Below the pieces are notes generated by a model. That model searched no databases, had not been told where the DNA came from, and saw only the letters and a list, made by a program, of their open reading frames with translations. DNA of 23,349 nt, from the NCBI RefSeq assembly GCF_001652265.1, contig NZ_LWBS01000446.1:1-23349 (forward strand), written 5' to 3'. A program made the translations under genes and the position numbers. Below, piece after piece: positions 16,073 through 23,349 of this stretch (the stretch's first letter is position 1; each line of letters begins with the position of its first letter). Source of the DNA: Rhizobium leguminosarum (GTDB taxonomy: Bacteria; Pseudomonadota; Alphaproteobacteria; Rhizobiales; Rhizobiaceae).

Positions 16073-17569
16073 TCACTTCATCGTCGGCATGACGAATTCC
16101 GCGCCGCTCTTGATGCCGGAGGGCCAGCGGGCGGTGACGGTCTTGGTCTTCGTCCAGAACTTGATCGAATCCGTCCCGTGCTGGTTGAGGTCGCCGAAGC
16201 TCGATGCCTTCCAGCCGCCGAAGGAGTGATAGGCGAGCGGAACCGGGATCGGAACATTGATGCCGATCATGCCGATATTGATACGCGAGGCAAAATCGCG
16301 GGCGGCATCGCCGTCGCGGGTGTAGATCGCAACGCCGTTGCCGTATTCGTGCTTCATCGGCAACGACAGCGCTTCCTCATAGTTGTTGGCGCGAACGACT
16401 GAGAGCACAGGTCCGAAGATCTCGGTCTTGTAGATATCCATCTCCGGCGTGACGTGATCGAACAGGCAGCCGCCGACGAAATAGCCGTCTTCATAGCCCT
16501 GGAGCTTGAAATCGCGGCCGTCGACGACGAGCTTGGCGCCTTCCTCGATGCCGCGGTCGATCAGGCCGCGAACACGGGTATAGGCTTCCTTGGTGACGAG
16601 CGGGCCCATGTCGGCCTTGTCGTCGGTATAGGGGCCGATGCGCAGGGATTCGATCTTCGGCGTCAGTTTCTCGACGAGGCGGTTGGCGGTCTCCTCGCCG
16701 ACCGGAACGGCAACCGAGATCGCCATGCAGCGCTCGCCGGCCGAGCCGTAGCCTGCGCCCATCAGCGCGTTGACGGCCTGATCCAGGTCTGCATCGGGCA
16801 TGATGATCATGTGGTTCTTGGCGCCGCCGAAGCACTGGGCGCGCTTGCCGTTCATCGCCGCGGTGCCATAGACGTAGCGAGCGATCGGCGTGGAACCGAC
16901 GAAGGAGACGGCGCCGATATCGGGATCGGTGAGGATCGCGTCGACGGCACCCTTGTCGCCATTGACGACGTTGAGGATGCCGGCGGGCAGGCCGGCCTCG
17001 ATCATCAGTTCGGCGAGGCGGATCGGCAGGGAGGGGTCACGCTCGGAGGGTTTCAGGATAAAGGCGTTGCCACAGGCGATCGCCGGCGCAAACATCCACA
17101 TCGGGATCATGCCCGGGAAATTGAAGGGGGTAATGCCGGCGCCGATGCCGACCGGCTGGCGGATCGAATACATGTCGATCGCAGGGCCAGCGCCCTCGGT
17201 GAACTCGCCCTTGGCGAGATGGGGAATGCCGCAGACGAATTCGCAGACTTCGAGGCCGCGAATGACGTCGCCCTTGGCATCCTCGATCGTCTTGCCGTGC
17301 TCCTTGGAGAGGATTTCGGCAAGCTCGTCCATGTGCTTGTTCAAGAGTTCGACGAACTTGAAGAAGACGCGGGCACGGCGCTGCGGATTGGTGGCAGCCC
17401 ATTTCGGCTGTGCAGCCTTGGCGTTTTCGACGGCAGCGCGCAGTTCCTCGACGCTTGCGAGTGCGACCGTCGCCTGTACTTCGCCTGTTGCCGGATTGTA
17501 GACGTTGCTCACGCGGCCGCTGGTGCCGGCAACCTGCTTGCCGCCGATGAAATGACCGATCTCACGCAT
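16073..17569 (-). CDS. mmsA: methylmalonate-semialdehyde dehydrogenase (CoA-acylating)
   Basis: 498 residues, the normal length. An aldehyde dehydrogenase-fold enzyme that converts methylmalonate semialdehyde plus CoA and NAD+ to propionyl-CoA, CO2 and NADH (valine and thymine breakdown), or malonate semialdehyde to acetyl-CoA in inositol and beta-alanine catabolism. N150 in ITPFNFPGM stabilises the oxyanion; C281 in YGSAGERCMAIS is the nucleophile. Where ordinary aldehyde dehydrogenases have a general-base Glu this has GGAKNHMII, the hallmark of the CoA-dependent MmsA/IolA branch. GAGGAA precedes the ATG. A divergent LysR-containing operon starts 179 bases away and may control it. IolA is the alternative name if it serves inositol; no iol genes are near, so mmsA is preferred. 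Confidence 0.93.
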   Translation of the reverse strand: MREIGHFIGGKQVAGTSGRVSNVYNPATGEVQATVALASVEELRAAVENAKAAQPKWAATNPQRRARVFFKFVELLNKHMDELAEILSKEHGKTIEDAKGDVIRGLEVCEFVCGIPHLAKGEFTEGAGPAIDMYSIRQPVGIGAGITPFNFPGMIPMWMFAPAIACGNAFILKPSERDPSLPIRLAELMIEAGLPAGILNVVNGDKGAVDAILTDPDIGAVSFVGSTPIARYVYGTAAMNGKRAQCFGGAKNHMIIMPDADLDQAVNALMGAGYGSAGERCMAISVAVPVGEETANRLVEKLTPKIESLRIGPYTDDKADMGPLVTKEAYTRVRGLIDRGIEEGAKLVVDGRDFKLQGYEDGYFVGGCLFDHVTPEMDIYKTEIFGPVLSVVRANNYEEALSLPMKHEYGNGVAIYTRDGDAARDFASRINIGMIGINVPIPVPLAYHSFGGWKASSFGDLNQHGTDSIKFWTKTKTVTARWPSGIKSGAEFVMPTMK

Positions 17570-17748
17570 GGGTGTTCCTCCTGTTTTTCGATGGCCGACA
17601 ATCGCACTTCAATTTGCACAAATCAATGCGCTGATATAAGCAACCGTTGTGCGTAAGTTATAGCCATATCATTGCATCCGGCGCTGCGGCTGCTTCCAAA
17701 CTTGGCACCGCACGCCAACAAGTCAAACCCCAAGGGGAGGTCAAACGG
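17570..17748. promoter_or_regulatory. divergent promoter region mmsA / monooxygenase-lysR
   Basis: 179 bases between opposed starts. An inverted pair GCACAA (17616-17621) and TTGTGC (17647-17652) is spaced about 25 bases and could be LysR half-sites. A weak plus-strand promoter, TTGCAC (17614-17619) and TATAAG (17635-17640), has a short 15-base spacer, as is common for activator-dependent promoters. The mmsA promoter could not be identified. All of this is tentative. Confidence 0.35.
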
Positions 17749-18063
17749 ATGAGCCTGAAACCCGTCGTCAGAATGGCAGAGCTGGAGATCGACCCGGACA
17801 GGCTTGAAACCTATCGCGCATTGCTCACGGAAGAAATCGAAGCATCCCTAGCGCTGGAAGATGGCGTCCTTTCCCTGAACGCTGTTTCCGTCAGGGACAA
17901 CCCAAGCCAGATCCGTATTCTTGAAGTCTACGCCGACCAGGAAGCATACGAGGCCCATCTGCGAACACCGCATTTCCTTAAGTACAAGAACCACACGGTG
18001 CACATGGTAACATCGCTGACGCTTGTCGAGGTCGATCCGATCGCAATGCGTGCCAAGCCATGA
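17749..18063 (+). CDS. YgiN-like antibiotic biosynthesis monooxygenase-domain protein
   Basis: 104 residues with the compact ferredoxin-like ABM fold: KPVVRMAELEIDPDRLETYR (4-23), LALEDGVLSLNAVSVRDNP, and LEVYADQEAYEAHLRTPHF with the conserved His pair that ends the fold. Members are small cofactor-free monooxygenases or quinol-modifying enzymes; many are of unknown substrate. The ATG at 17749 follows GGGGAGG by nine bases; an upstream GTG/TTG-type extension from 17647 lacks a ribosome site and is rejected. Its stop overlaps the lysR start (ATGA), so it is made together with its likely regulator. Confidence 0.8.
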   Translation: MSLKPVVRMAELEIDPDRLETYRALLTEEIEASLALEDGVLSLNAVSVRDNPSQIRILEVYADQEAYEAHLRTPHFLKYKNHTVHMVTSLTLVEVDPIAMRAKP

Positions 18064-18941
18064 ACTGGGACGATGTTCGTATTTTCCTTGCCGTCGCCCG
18101 CACCGGACAGATCCTTGCCGCCTCGAAGCGGATGCGGCTCAATCACGCCACGCTCTCACGTCGACTGACTTCGCTGGAAGAGGCGCTGAAGACACGGCTT
18201 TTCATCCGCCGCACGAATGGCTGCGAGCTGACGGCCGAAGGCGAAGTGTTCCTGGCATCCGCAGAACGGATGGAAACGGAAATGCTCGCAGCACAGGCCA
18301 GCCTCGGCCACACAGATACGGCAATTGCCGGGACGGTGCGCGTCGGCGCGCCCGACGGCTTTGGTGTTTCCTTTCTTGCGCCGCGCATGGGCAGACTGAT
18401 CGAGCGCCATCCGGAGCTGAAGATCCAGCTCGTACCTGTGCCGCGCTCTTTCTCGCTGTCGCAGCGCGAGGCGGATATCGCCATCACGCTGGAGCGGCCG
18501 GACCAAGGCCGGCTCGTTTCCTCGAAGCTGACGGATTACACGCTAGGCCTTTATGCCTCACGCGACTACCTCACCTCCCAGGGCGCGCCAGGGGATATCG
18601 ACGCGCTGAAGGCGCATCCGCGCATCGGTTACGTCGAAGACCTGATCTTCACCGCCTCGCTGAATTTCTCCGGCGAGGTGATGCGGAGCTGGGATGCAGG
18701 TTTCGAAATTTCGACGGCGATCGGGCAGACGGAGGCGGTACGATCAGGCGCCGGAATCGGCATCCTGCACGATTATATTGCCCGGCAGTATCCGGAACTC
18801 CAGCGCATCCTGCCGGAGGTTTCGATCCGCCGCGCCTACTGGACGACCTATCACGAAACGGCGCGCGACCTCATGCGCGTCAGGAGCGTCGCCGATTTCC
18901 TCCAGGAACTGGTCAGCGCCGAACGGCACATCTTTCTTTAA
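18060..18941 (+). CDS. LysR-family transcriptional regulator
   Basis: 293 residues. N-terminal winged helix-turn-helix (about 1-60: DVRIFLAVARTGQILAASKR, HATLSRRLTSLEEAL, TRLFIRRTNG) and a C-terminal effector-binding periplasmic-fold domain (about 86-290: VRVGAPDGFGVSFLAPRMG, RLIERHPELKIQLVP, EADIAITLERP). It belongs to the branch whose HTH has NHATLSRRL rather than the more common QPAVS form. Translationally coupled to the ABM protein and divergent from mmsA, which it may regulate in response to a branched-chain or carboxylate catabolite; inferred from position only. The 3' end overlaps the convergent small gene by four bases. Confidence 0.88.
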   Translation: MNWDDVRIFLAVARTGQILAASKRMRLNHATLSRRLTSLEEALKTRLFIRRTNGCELTAEGEVFLASAERMETEMLAAQASLGHTDTAIAGTVRVGAPDGFGVSFLAPRMGRLIERHPELKIQLVPVPRSFSLSQREADIAITLERPDQGRLVSSKLTDYTLGLYASRDYLTSQGAPGDIDALKAHPRIGYVEDLIFTASLNFSGEVMRSWDAGFEISTAIGQTEAVRSGAGIGILHDYIARQYPELQRILPEVSIRRAYWTTYHETARDLMRVRSVADFLQELVSAERHIFL

Positions 18942-19105
18942 GTTTCGAAAGTGTGTTTTGCCGGCTCGTCGTTCTCATCGGGATTGGGAACCGGCGCCTC
19001 GTCGGGCATCCGGTCCGGCTCCGGCTCCTTGATCGGAGGCACTGGCTTCCAGCCGGGCGCCGGCATCGGCGGCTGATCGGGAATGGGTTCGTTGGGCACG
19101 GACAT
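18938..19105 (-). CDS. small proline-rich protein of unknown function
   Basis: 55 residues from the ATG at 19105 (MSVPNEPIPDQPPMPAPG), chosen because GGGAGG lies six bases upstream; an in-frame ATG at 19138 has none. It has nearly one Pro in four residues and many acidic residues, no Cys, no signal peptide and no membrane span; it should be largely unstructured. I recall similar small proteins in other Rhizobium genomes but cannot verify this. It follows the DUF4174 gene by 44 bases on the same strand and may share its stress promoter. No function is proposed. Confidence 0.65.
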   Translation of the reverse strand: MSVPNEPIPDQPPMPAPGWKPVPPIKEPEPDRMPDEAPVPNPDENDEPAKHTFET

Positions 19106-19149
19106 GACCGCCTCCCTTTCATGATCTTTGTTCCACACAACGTTCGGAA

Positions 19150-19587
19150 TTATTTGTCCGGCTTCAGCGATTCGGCAGCACGCATCGGCATGCTGTCGAT
19201 AATGGCGAAAAGCTCGCCATCGGTAATCGGCTCGCTGGCCTTGAGTTTCACGGTGCCGTCCTTGCCGAGAAGGAAAGCGGCGAATTCGCCCACCTCCGGC
19301 GCCTCGAGATCGCGGCGGATCGCTTCGCCGTCGAGGCTGTCAGCCGCACCAAAGAGCGATCGAACGCCGGCGCCGGAAACCTTGAGCACCACCAGATCAC
19401 GCTCATCGAGCGCTGAGCGATCGGCCAGCAGGTGATTTTCCTGCCGGGCCGCGCGGGAATTATCCCTGTCGGCGAAAACAACCAAGACGCGGTTCTTCCA
19501 CTGAAACTGCGCGAGACTTTCGACCGCCGCATAAGCGCTGTTGGTCTCGTCGATCTTCGTCGCACCGTAGAGAAGGGTTTTCGACAT
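19150..19587 (-). CDS. DUF4174 domain-containing protein
   Basis: 145 residues. QFQWKNRVLVVFADRDNSRA, ALDERDLVVLKVSG, FAAFLLGKDGTVKL and GELFAIIDSMPMR follow the pattern of DUF4174, a small thioredoxin-like fold without the CxxC pair; its biochemical function is unknown. The ATG at 19587 has GGGAGA about seven bases upstream and lies 25 bases downstream of an EcfG-type promoter; the longer in-frame start at 19698 would place that promoter inside the gene and is rejected. It contains no signal peptide from the chosen start. Probably part of the general stress response because of the promoter; that is inference. Confidence 0.75.
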   Translation of the reverse strand: MSKTLLYGATKIDETNSAYAAVESLAQFQWKNRVLVVFADRDNSRAARQENHLLADRSALDERDLVVLKVSGAGVRSLFGAADSLDGEAIRRDLEAPEVGEFAAFLLGKDGTVKLKASEPITDGELFAIIDSMPMRAAESLKPDK

Positions 19588-19611
19588 GCATATTCTCCCG
19601 TTAACATGGAG

Positions 19612-19636
19612 AACGGTCCGAGAAGGCACGGGTTCC
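19612..19636 (-). promoter_or_regulatory. EcfG (general stress sigma) promoter for the DUF4174 gene
   Basis: On the minus strand GGAAC (19632-19636) is followed by exactly 16 bases and CGTT (19612-19615). This matches the alphaproteobacterial EcfG/RpoE2 consensus GGAAC-N16/17-CGTT. Transcription would start near 19605, leaving a short leader to the ATG at 19587. Position, spacing and sequence agree, so the call is made despite the lack of experiment. Confidence 0.72.
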
Positions 19637-19894
19637 ATCGACACGTCAGGAACCGCATTTTTGTCGGCGACGATCTTCTTCATTTCCATCAGCGGCATCC
19701 GGCTCCAATCGGAACTAGTCGTTTGGAATTTTCGCCGGCACGCCCCTTATCGCATACGCGTCTGGATAAGCGCAGTCTGCTCGTCTGAGCTGCGATACCT
19801 TCTTTGTCTTCTGTTTGTTTCCCAGCCGGGACAATGCAACCGGAACTCCATTTTGTGGGTTCAGATCAAAGGACAATGGCCTCTCTTGTTTTGT
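19637..19894. other. junction between core-type genes and conjugative relaxase
   Basis: About 260 bases with no gene. 19748-19797 holds a 7-bp inverted repeat (TATCGCA 19748-19754, TGCGATA 19791-19797), a nested CGCAG/CTGCG pair, and three GTCTG copies (19760, 19775, 19783). An 8-bp inverted repeat, AATGGCCT/AGGCCATT (19875-19882 with 19899-19906), straddles the traA stop and may be a weak terminator. No tRNA or clear attachment-site duplication is visible. Confidence 0.4.
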
Positions 19895-22800
19895 TTAAAG
19901 GCCATTCATATCGATGCCGCGCCCGCGGCTGACAGCCCGCTGACGCCGTTCCGAGATGATCTGCTCGCTGCTTTCCCTGCGGTCCGCCTGCTGCAGAACT
20001 TTCAGCTTTTCCTTCATCGCCTCGAAGGCATTGCGCTGCATCTGTGGCACGCGGTTGATGAGATCTTTTTCGCCGTGGAGGATGGCGTTGCGGCCGAAGC
20101 GCTCGTCGAGTGCCGCGCTGACTGCGGCAAATTCCTGGCGAATAGTCGGATCGAGAGAAACGGCCGGTGAATTCCGCTTGCGGCCATTGTTCCTCGCCTC
20201 AGCCGTCAGCCGCATGAGCGCCTCTTCCGCCGCCTTCGACAGGCCGGGAATGGCGACTGCCATGCGTCGTCGTTCCTCGGCAACAGCTTGGCGCTCGGCA
20301 TCGAGCACATTGACGTAGGCCGAACCGAGCGCGCGCAGCCGGGCTCCGGCTTCTGGCACGGCCTGCACCGCCGCTTTCCGCTCCCGGCCGGCGGCCAGCA
20401 TCCGGTCCATCAGGCGATCAGAACCGCGCAAGGCACCATAGGCGGCCGGATCATTGGTCACCGCGGCGGCGATGCGCTCACCGGCAAAACCTTTGGCAAG
20501 CAGGTCTTCGATCTGGCCAACGGCGCCGGCCGGATCGCGCCAGATCGTGCTTGCCACGGCCGCCAGCGCTGTTCGCTGCTGGCGATACAGCGGCGTGGCA
20601 AGAGCACGGGAGCGCGCCTCCTCGTCGATCGGGGTCTTGAACTCGGTGACGGCGGCAAGCATGGGCAGCACGGCGGCATTCTCCTTGTCTGCCTCGATCC
20701 CCTGATCGGCACTCGCCGCCGTAACGATCTTCGAACGATCCCGCCGCTCGACCAGATGCTGCTCGTCGGCAAAGCGCTTCACGGCTTCGAACAGCCGGGT
20801 CAACTTCTCGCCTCTGATGCTCGCGAGGTCTTCCGGCATGCGCTCGATCATGTTGCGTTCGGCAACCGCATCAGCCTTCGAGGTAAAGGCGCTCCAGCCG
20901 AAGCGGGCGCTCAGCGCCTCGCTGACCGCCTTGACCTCCTGGACGATGGATCGGTCTTCGGCGGCAAGCGCAAAGGCTTTCTTGTAGGCGTCGTCACCGC
21001 CTTGCCTGCGCACCGCCTCGATCTCCGTAAGACGTGCCATCGCTGTCTTCGAGAGCGCCGGGATTGGCAATGACATATGGGCGCGGCGTTGTTGCTCGCG
21101 GCTTTCGAACCGCTCGGCGTTTCTTCGGAACTCCGTCGCATGGGCGCGGGCGAGCGGCAGCAGGTCCGTCAAGGCGGTGATCGCGGCATTTCGTTCATCG
21201 CGGGCCGCACGACCGTCGACGATCAGATCAGAACCACCCAGCCGGCCAAGCCGATCCGGCGCTGCGGCAAGATCGTCGGCAAGCCTGCGGGGTTCGATGC
21301 TCATATCCGATGAAAGCGCGTTCAGCGCTGACAGCGCCGCATCCGGGTCACGATAGATCTTCTCCAGCAACGGCCGCAGAATCGCCTCCCGTTCTTTCCA
21401 CGCTGGCGACGCAAGCTGTGCTAGCCGCGCATCCTCGGCGACGGCCCTGGCAAAGACCGTGGTGGACGCGATCAGATATCGGCCACCAGCTACGTCCGCC
21501 TCCGAGACAGGTTGGGGTTGGGTCCGTTGCTCGCTATAAGCGACCCGCCGTTCCCGCTCGATCGCGAAGCCGAGCGCAACGCCCGCCCGCTCCCAAAGCT
21601 TTGCCAGTTGCTCGCGCCTCTCGGCGATCCCGGCCCACCGCCGGGAAAGGCTTTCCTCCACCCCGGCTGCGGCAAGCGAAAGATGATCGAGACCACGGCG
21701 TCGGGCGAAGTCGTCGGCATGGGCGCGATAACCGGCCTCGCTCTCAAAATCGAGCGTCGTCGTCTTGGCACCGGAGCGCGACAGCCGCAGGGCGAGTTGC
21801 TTGAACACATCCGGCCGATGGCTTTCCCGCTCGATGCGCTCCAGGCGGGCTTCGGCGGTTTCGATGCGTTTCGCAGTCCAGACATTGCGATCGACTTCTT
21901 TTTCCTCGAACCGTTTCTGCCCGGTTTGTCCGTCAACGATCGGAACCTGGACCTTGACCCGCTCCACGCCGTCCTTGCGCAGGGTCACCGTATCGCCTTT
22001 CGAGACCCCACCCTCCTCGAGCGCCTTCGGCAGGCTCACACCCCATAGCCGATGAACGGTTCCGTCATCCGCCTTCACGTCGGCATAGGGACTGTCGTCG
22101 GCATCCTCGTCATTCGGCCGGAACTTGGCTTGTCCGGTTTCCACGAGCGCACCGGTGACGCCGGCGGCATGATCGACACGTGGTTTCCTGCCCCATTCCG
22201 GCCTCGCTTCAAAATCGTCCTTGGCGGCATAGAGATCGGCGCGGTCGCGATGGCGGGTCATCGACACATAGGTCAGGTGCTGGTCCATCATGCCGGTGGC
22301 AAGCACCAAGGTTCGCTCGACCGTGGCACCTTGAGACTTGTGGATCGTCGCGGCGTAGCCATGATCGACATTGCGATAGCTGTCCTCACTGATGACGACA
22401 TCACGACCATTATCGAGACGGACCGAGAGCAATGTGTCGCCACGTTTGTCGCCGGTGGACACGACCGTGCCGAGCATGCCGTTCTTGACATATTGCGGAC
22501 CGAGACGGGGCGCACGGGGCTCGAGGAAGCGGGCATTCTCCAGGAAGATGATGCGGTCGCCGGCGGCGAATTCTCGCGCACCACGTTCGGTCCGGAATGA
22601 GCGGCTCTCACCTAGCGCGCCCTCGTCCGTCATCACCGATCGCAGCGCTTCGTTCAGGCGCTTCACGTCTTGATTGGTATGGGCGAGTACAAGAAGCTCG
22701 TCACCGCGAAGGCGGGTTGTGTTTGCGCCTTCGGCAGATTCCCGAACGAGCGCGCGACGGGCATCTGTCCAGTCGGAAACAATCCGCCCGATGATTTCGT

Positions 22801-23349
22801 CGCGCGTCGCCGCCTCGATAAGGTGACCCTGTTGCGCATAGGCGTCGAGACCTTTCTCCGTCTCACCGCGCGCAAAAAGCCGCGACGCCTCGCGCGCCCA
22901 GTCTTCGCGCTGGCGGCGCACGCCGGCGAGTTCGGCAAAACCGATCCGCTCGGTGATCGCCCGGAAGGCCGCACCCGCCTGGATCGGCTGAAGCTGCATC
23001 GCATCGCCGACCAGCACGACTTTCGTGCCTGCTTCTTCGGCGATCTTCAACACACGCGCTATCTGCTGCGACGACACCATGCCGGCCTCGTCGATGACAA
23101 GCACATCACCGCGGTGAAGCGTCTCGTGTCCATTGGCCCAGGCCAATTCCCAGGAGGCGAGCGTCCGTGACCTGATGCCGGAACTGTCTTCCAGTCCTTC
23201 AGCCGCCTTCCCCGCAAGTGCTGCGCCGATCACCCGGCGGCCATCGTGTTCCCAGGCGACGCGTGCGGCGGCAAGCAAGGTCGACTTGCCGGCGCCGGCA
23301 AGGCCGACCACCGCGGCAATGCCATTGTCGCCGGTAACATGACGGATGG
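19895..23349 (-). CDS. traA: TraA conjugative relaxase/helicase, N-terminus beyond window edge
   Basis: About 1150 residues visible; full TraA is roughly 1500, so the N-terminal MobA/MobL nicking domain lies off the right edge. The frame is open to the edge. The helicase (RecD/TraI-like) has Walker A GLAGAGKST (3-11, counting from 23311), Walker B LVIDEAG (71-77), GDAMQLQPIQAGAAF (102-116) and GYAATIHKSQGATVERTLVL (318-337). A linker rich in charged helices follows, then two copies of a 210-residue helical module (about 635-856 and 905-1112) resembling BID domains, and a basic tail (ERRQRAVSRGRG). TraA nicks oriT, unwinds the transferred strand and pilots it to a type IV secretion system. In Ti-type plasmids traF follows traA; here it does not. 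Confidence 0.9.
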   Translation of the reverse strand, partial: IRHVTGDNGIAAVVGLAGAGKSTLLAAARVAWEHDGRRVIGAALAGKAAEGLEDSSGIRSRTLASWELAWANGHETLHRGDVLVIDEAGMVSSQQIARVLKIAEEAGTKVVLVGDAMQLQPIQAGAAFRAITERIGFAELAGVRRQREDWAREASRLFARGETEKGLDAYAQQGHLIEAATRDEIIGRIVSDWTDARRALVRESAEGANTTRLRGDELLVLAHTNQDVKRLNEALRSVMTDEGALGESRSFRTERGAREFAAGDRIIFLENARFLEPRAPRLGPQYVKNGMLGTVVSTGDKRGDTLLSVRLDNGRDVVISEDSYRNVDHGYAATIHKSQGATVERTLVLATGMMDQHLTYVSMTRHRDRADLYAAKDDFEARPEWGRKPRVDHAAGVTGALVETGQAKFRPNDEDADDSPYADVKADDGTVHRLWGVSLPKALEEGGVSKGDTVTLRKDGVERVKVQVPIVDGQTGQKRFEEKEVDRNVWTAKRIETAEARLERIERESHRPDVFKQLALRLSRSGAKTTTLDFESEAGYRAHADDFARRRGLDHLSLAAAGVEESLSRRWAGIAERREQLAKLWERAGVALGFAIERERRVAYSEQRTQPQPVSEADVAGGRYLIASTTVFARAVAEDARLAQLASPAWKEREAILRPLLEKIYRDPDAALSALNALSSDMSIEPRRLADDLAAAPDRLGRLGGSDLIVDGRAARDERNAAITALTDLLPLARAHATEFRRNAERFESREQQRRAHMSLPIPALSKTAMARLTEIEAVRRQGGDDAYKKAFALAAEDRSIVQEVKAVSEALSARFGWSAFTSKADAVAERNMIERMPEDLASIRGEKLTRLFEAVKRFADEQHLVERRDRSKIVTAASADQGIEADKENAAVLPMLAAVTEFKTPIDEEARSRALATPLYRQQRTALAAVASTIWRDPAGAVGQIEDLLAKGFAGERIAAAVTNDPAAYGALRGSDRLMDRMLAAGRERKAAVQAVPEAGARLRALGSAYVNVLDAERQAVAEERRRMAVAIPGLSKAAEEALMRLTAEARNNGRKRNSPAVSLDPTIRQEFAAVSAALDERFGRNAILHGEKDLINRVPQMQRNAFEAMKEKLKVLQQADRRESSEQIISERRQRAVSRGRGIDMNGL
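19976..20599 (-). repeat. second BID-like module of TraA
   Basis: Protein-level repeat, residues about 905-1112 of the visible TraA. It follows the same order as the first copy: WRDPAGAVGQIEDLL, GALRGSD..., RERKAAV, an E/R-rich helix, MAVAIPGLSKAAEEAL, then EFAAVSAALDERFGRNA and a closing amphipathic helix. It carries the G-x-L-x-G and R-x3-A pattern of BID domains. Confidence 0.7.
20744..21409 (-). repeat. first BID-like module of TraA
   Basis: Protein-level repeat, residues about 635-856 of the visible TraA: YRDPDAALSALNAL, GRLGGSD..., RDERNAAI, an E/R-rich helix, MSLPIPALSKTAMARL, then VKAVSEALSARFGWSA and a closing helix. It aligns end to end with the second module at clearly lower than nucleotide-level identity, so the duplication is old. 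Confidence 0.7.

Noticed and set aside
16454..17656. 400-codon open frame on the plus strand
   Set aside because: Antisense shadow of mmsA with no recognisable domain.
18023..19435. 470-codon plus-strand frame
   Set aside because: Arginine-rich shadow of lysR that runs into the antisense of DUF4174; no ribosome site.
19588..19698. Upstream in-frame start of the DUF4174 gene
   Set aside because: The EcfG-type promoter and a good ribosome site lie inside this extension, so translation most likely begins at 19587.
19741..19800. Sequencing adapter or vector remnant
   Set aside because: It does not match any adapter I can recall (Illumina, Nextera, 454, Ion, PacBio), so it is reported only as an odd repeat cluster.

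Overview
The window looks like chromosome of a fast-growing Rhizobium (R. etli / R. leguminosarum type). This rests on recognising the iron regulator RirA, a DppABCDF transporter beside it, a Rhizobiales-type TraA relaxase and typical alphaproteobacterial Shine-Dalgarno and promoter signals. Identity is judged by eye from protein sequence; no database search was run.

Left end (1-3600), all on the minus strand: a surface-polysaccharide cluster of four genes. These are a GT4 glycosyltransferase, then after a 280-base gap an overlapping set of a GT-A glycosyltransferase, a left-handed beta-helix acyltransferase and an FkbM-like methyltransferase that runs off the left edge. The tract is visibly AT-richer than the rest, as O-antigen/EPS clusters often are.

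3765-5748 (minus): an ECF sigma factor, its membrane anti-sigma factor (ATGA overlap) and, just upstream, a secreted TPR protein. Divergent from it at 5920-7472 (plus) is a two-gene biosynthetic unit: a type III polyketide synthase with an intact Cys-His-Asn triad and an isoprenylcysteine-methyltransferase-like membrane O-methyltransferase. This is the pairing known from alkylresorcinol/alkylpyrone pathways. A DadA-like FAD oxidoreductase follows (7537-8799).

8789-15728 (minus): rirA, a clear terminator, an AT-rich control region with several dyads, then dppA, a perfect 12-bp stem-loop, dppBCDF, a second perfect stem-loop over the dppF stop codon, and gntK (gluconate kinase). In R. leguminosarum dpp is known to import delta-aminolevulinate and dipeptides and RirA is the global iron repressor, so this block joins iron/heme nutrition to peptide uptake.

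16013-18941: mmsA (methylmalonate-semialdehyde dehydrogenase, minus, with terminator) diverges from a translationally coupled pair, a YgiN-like monooxygenase and a LysR regulator (plus). 18938-19587 (minus): a DUF4174 protein preceded by a textbook EcfG-type stress promoter (GGAAC-N16-CGTT), and a small proline-rich protein behind it.

Right end (19895-23349, minus): the C-terminal three quarters or so of a TraA conjugative relaxase/helicase. Its last 500 residues hold two copies of a BID-like module, the type IV secretion signal of Rhizobiales relaxases. It abuts core-type genes without traF/traB, so about 19640-19895 is either the edge of an integrated conjugative element or an assembly join. 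No tRNA, rRNA, CRISPR array or insertion sequence was seen.
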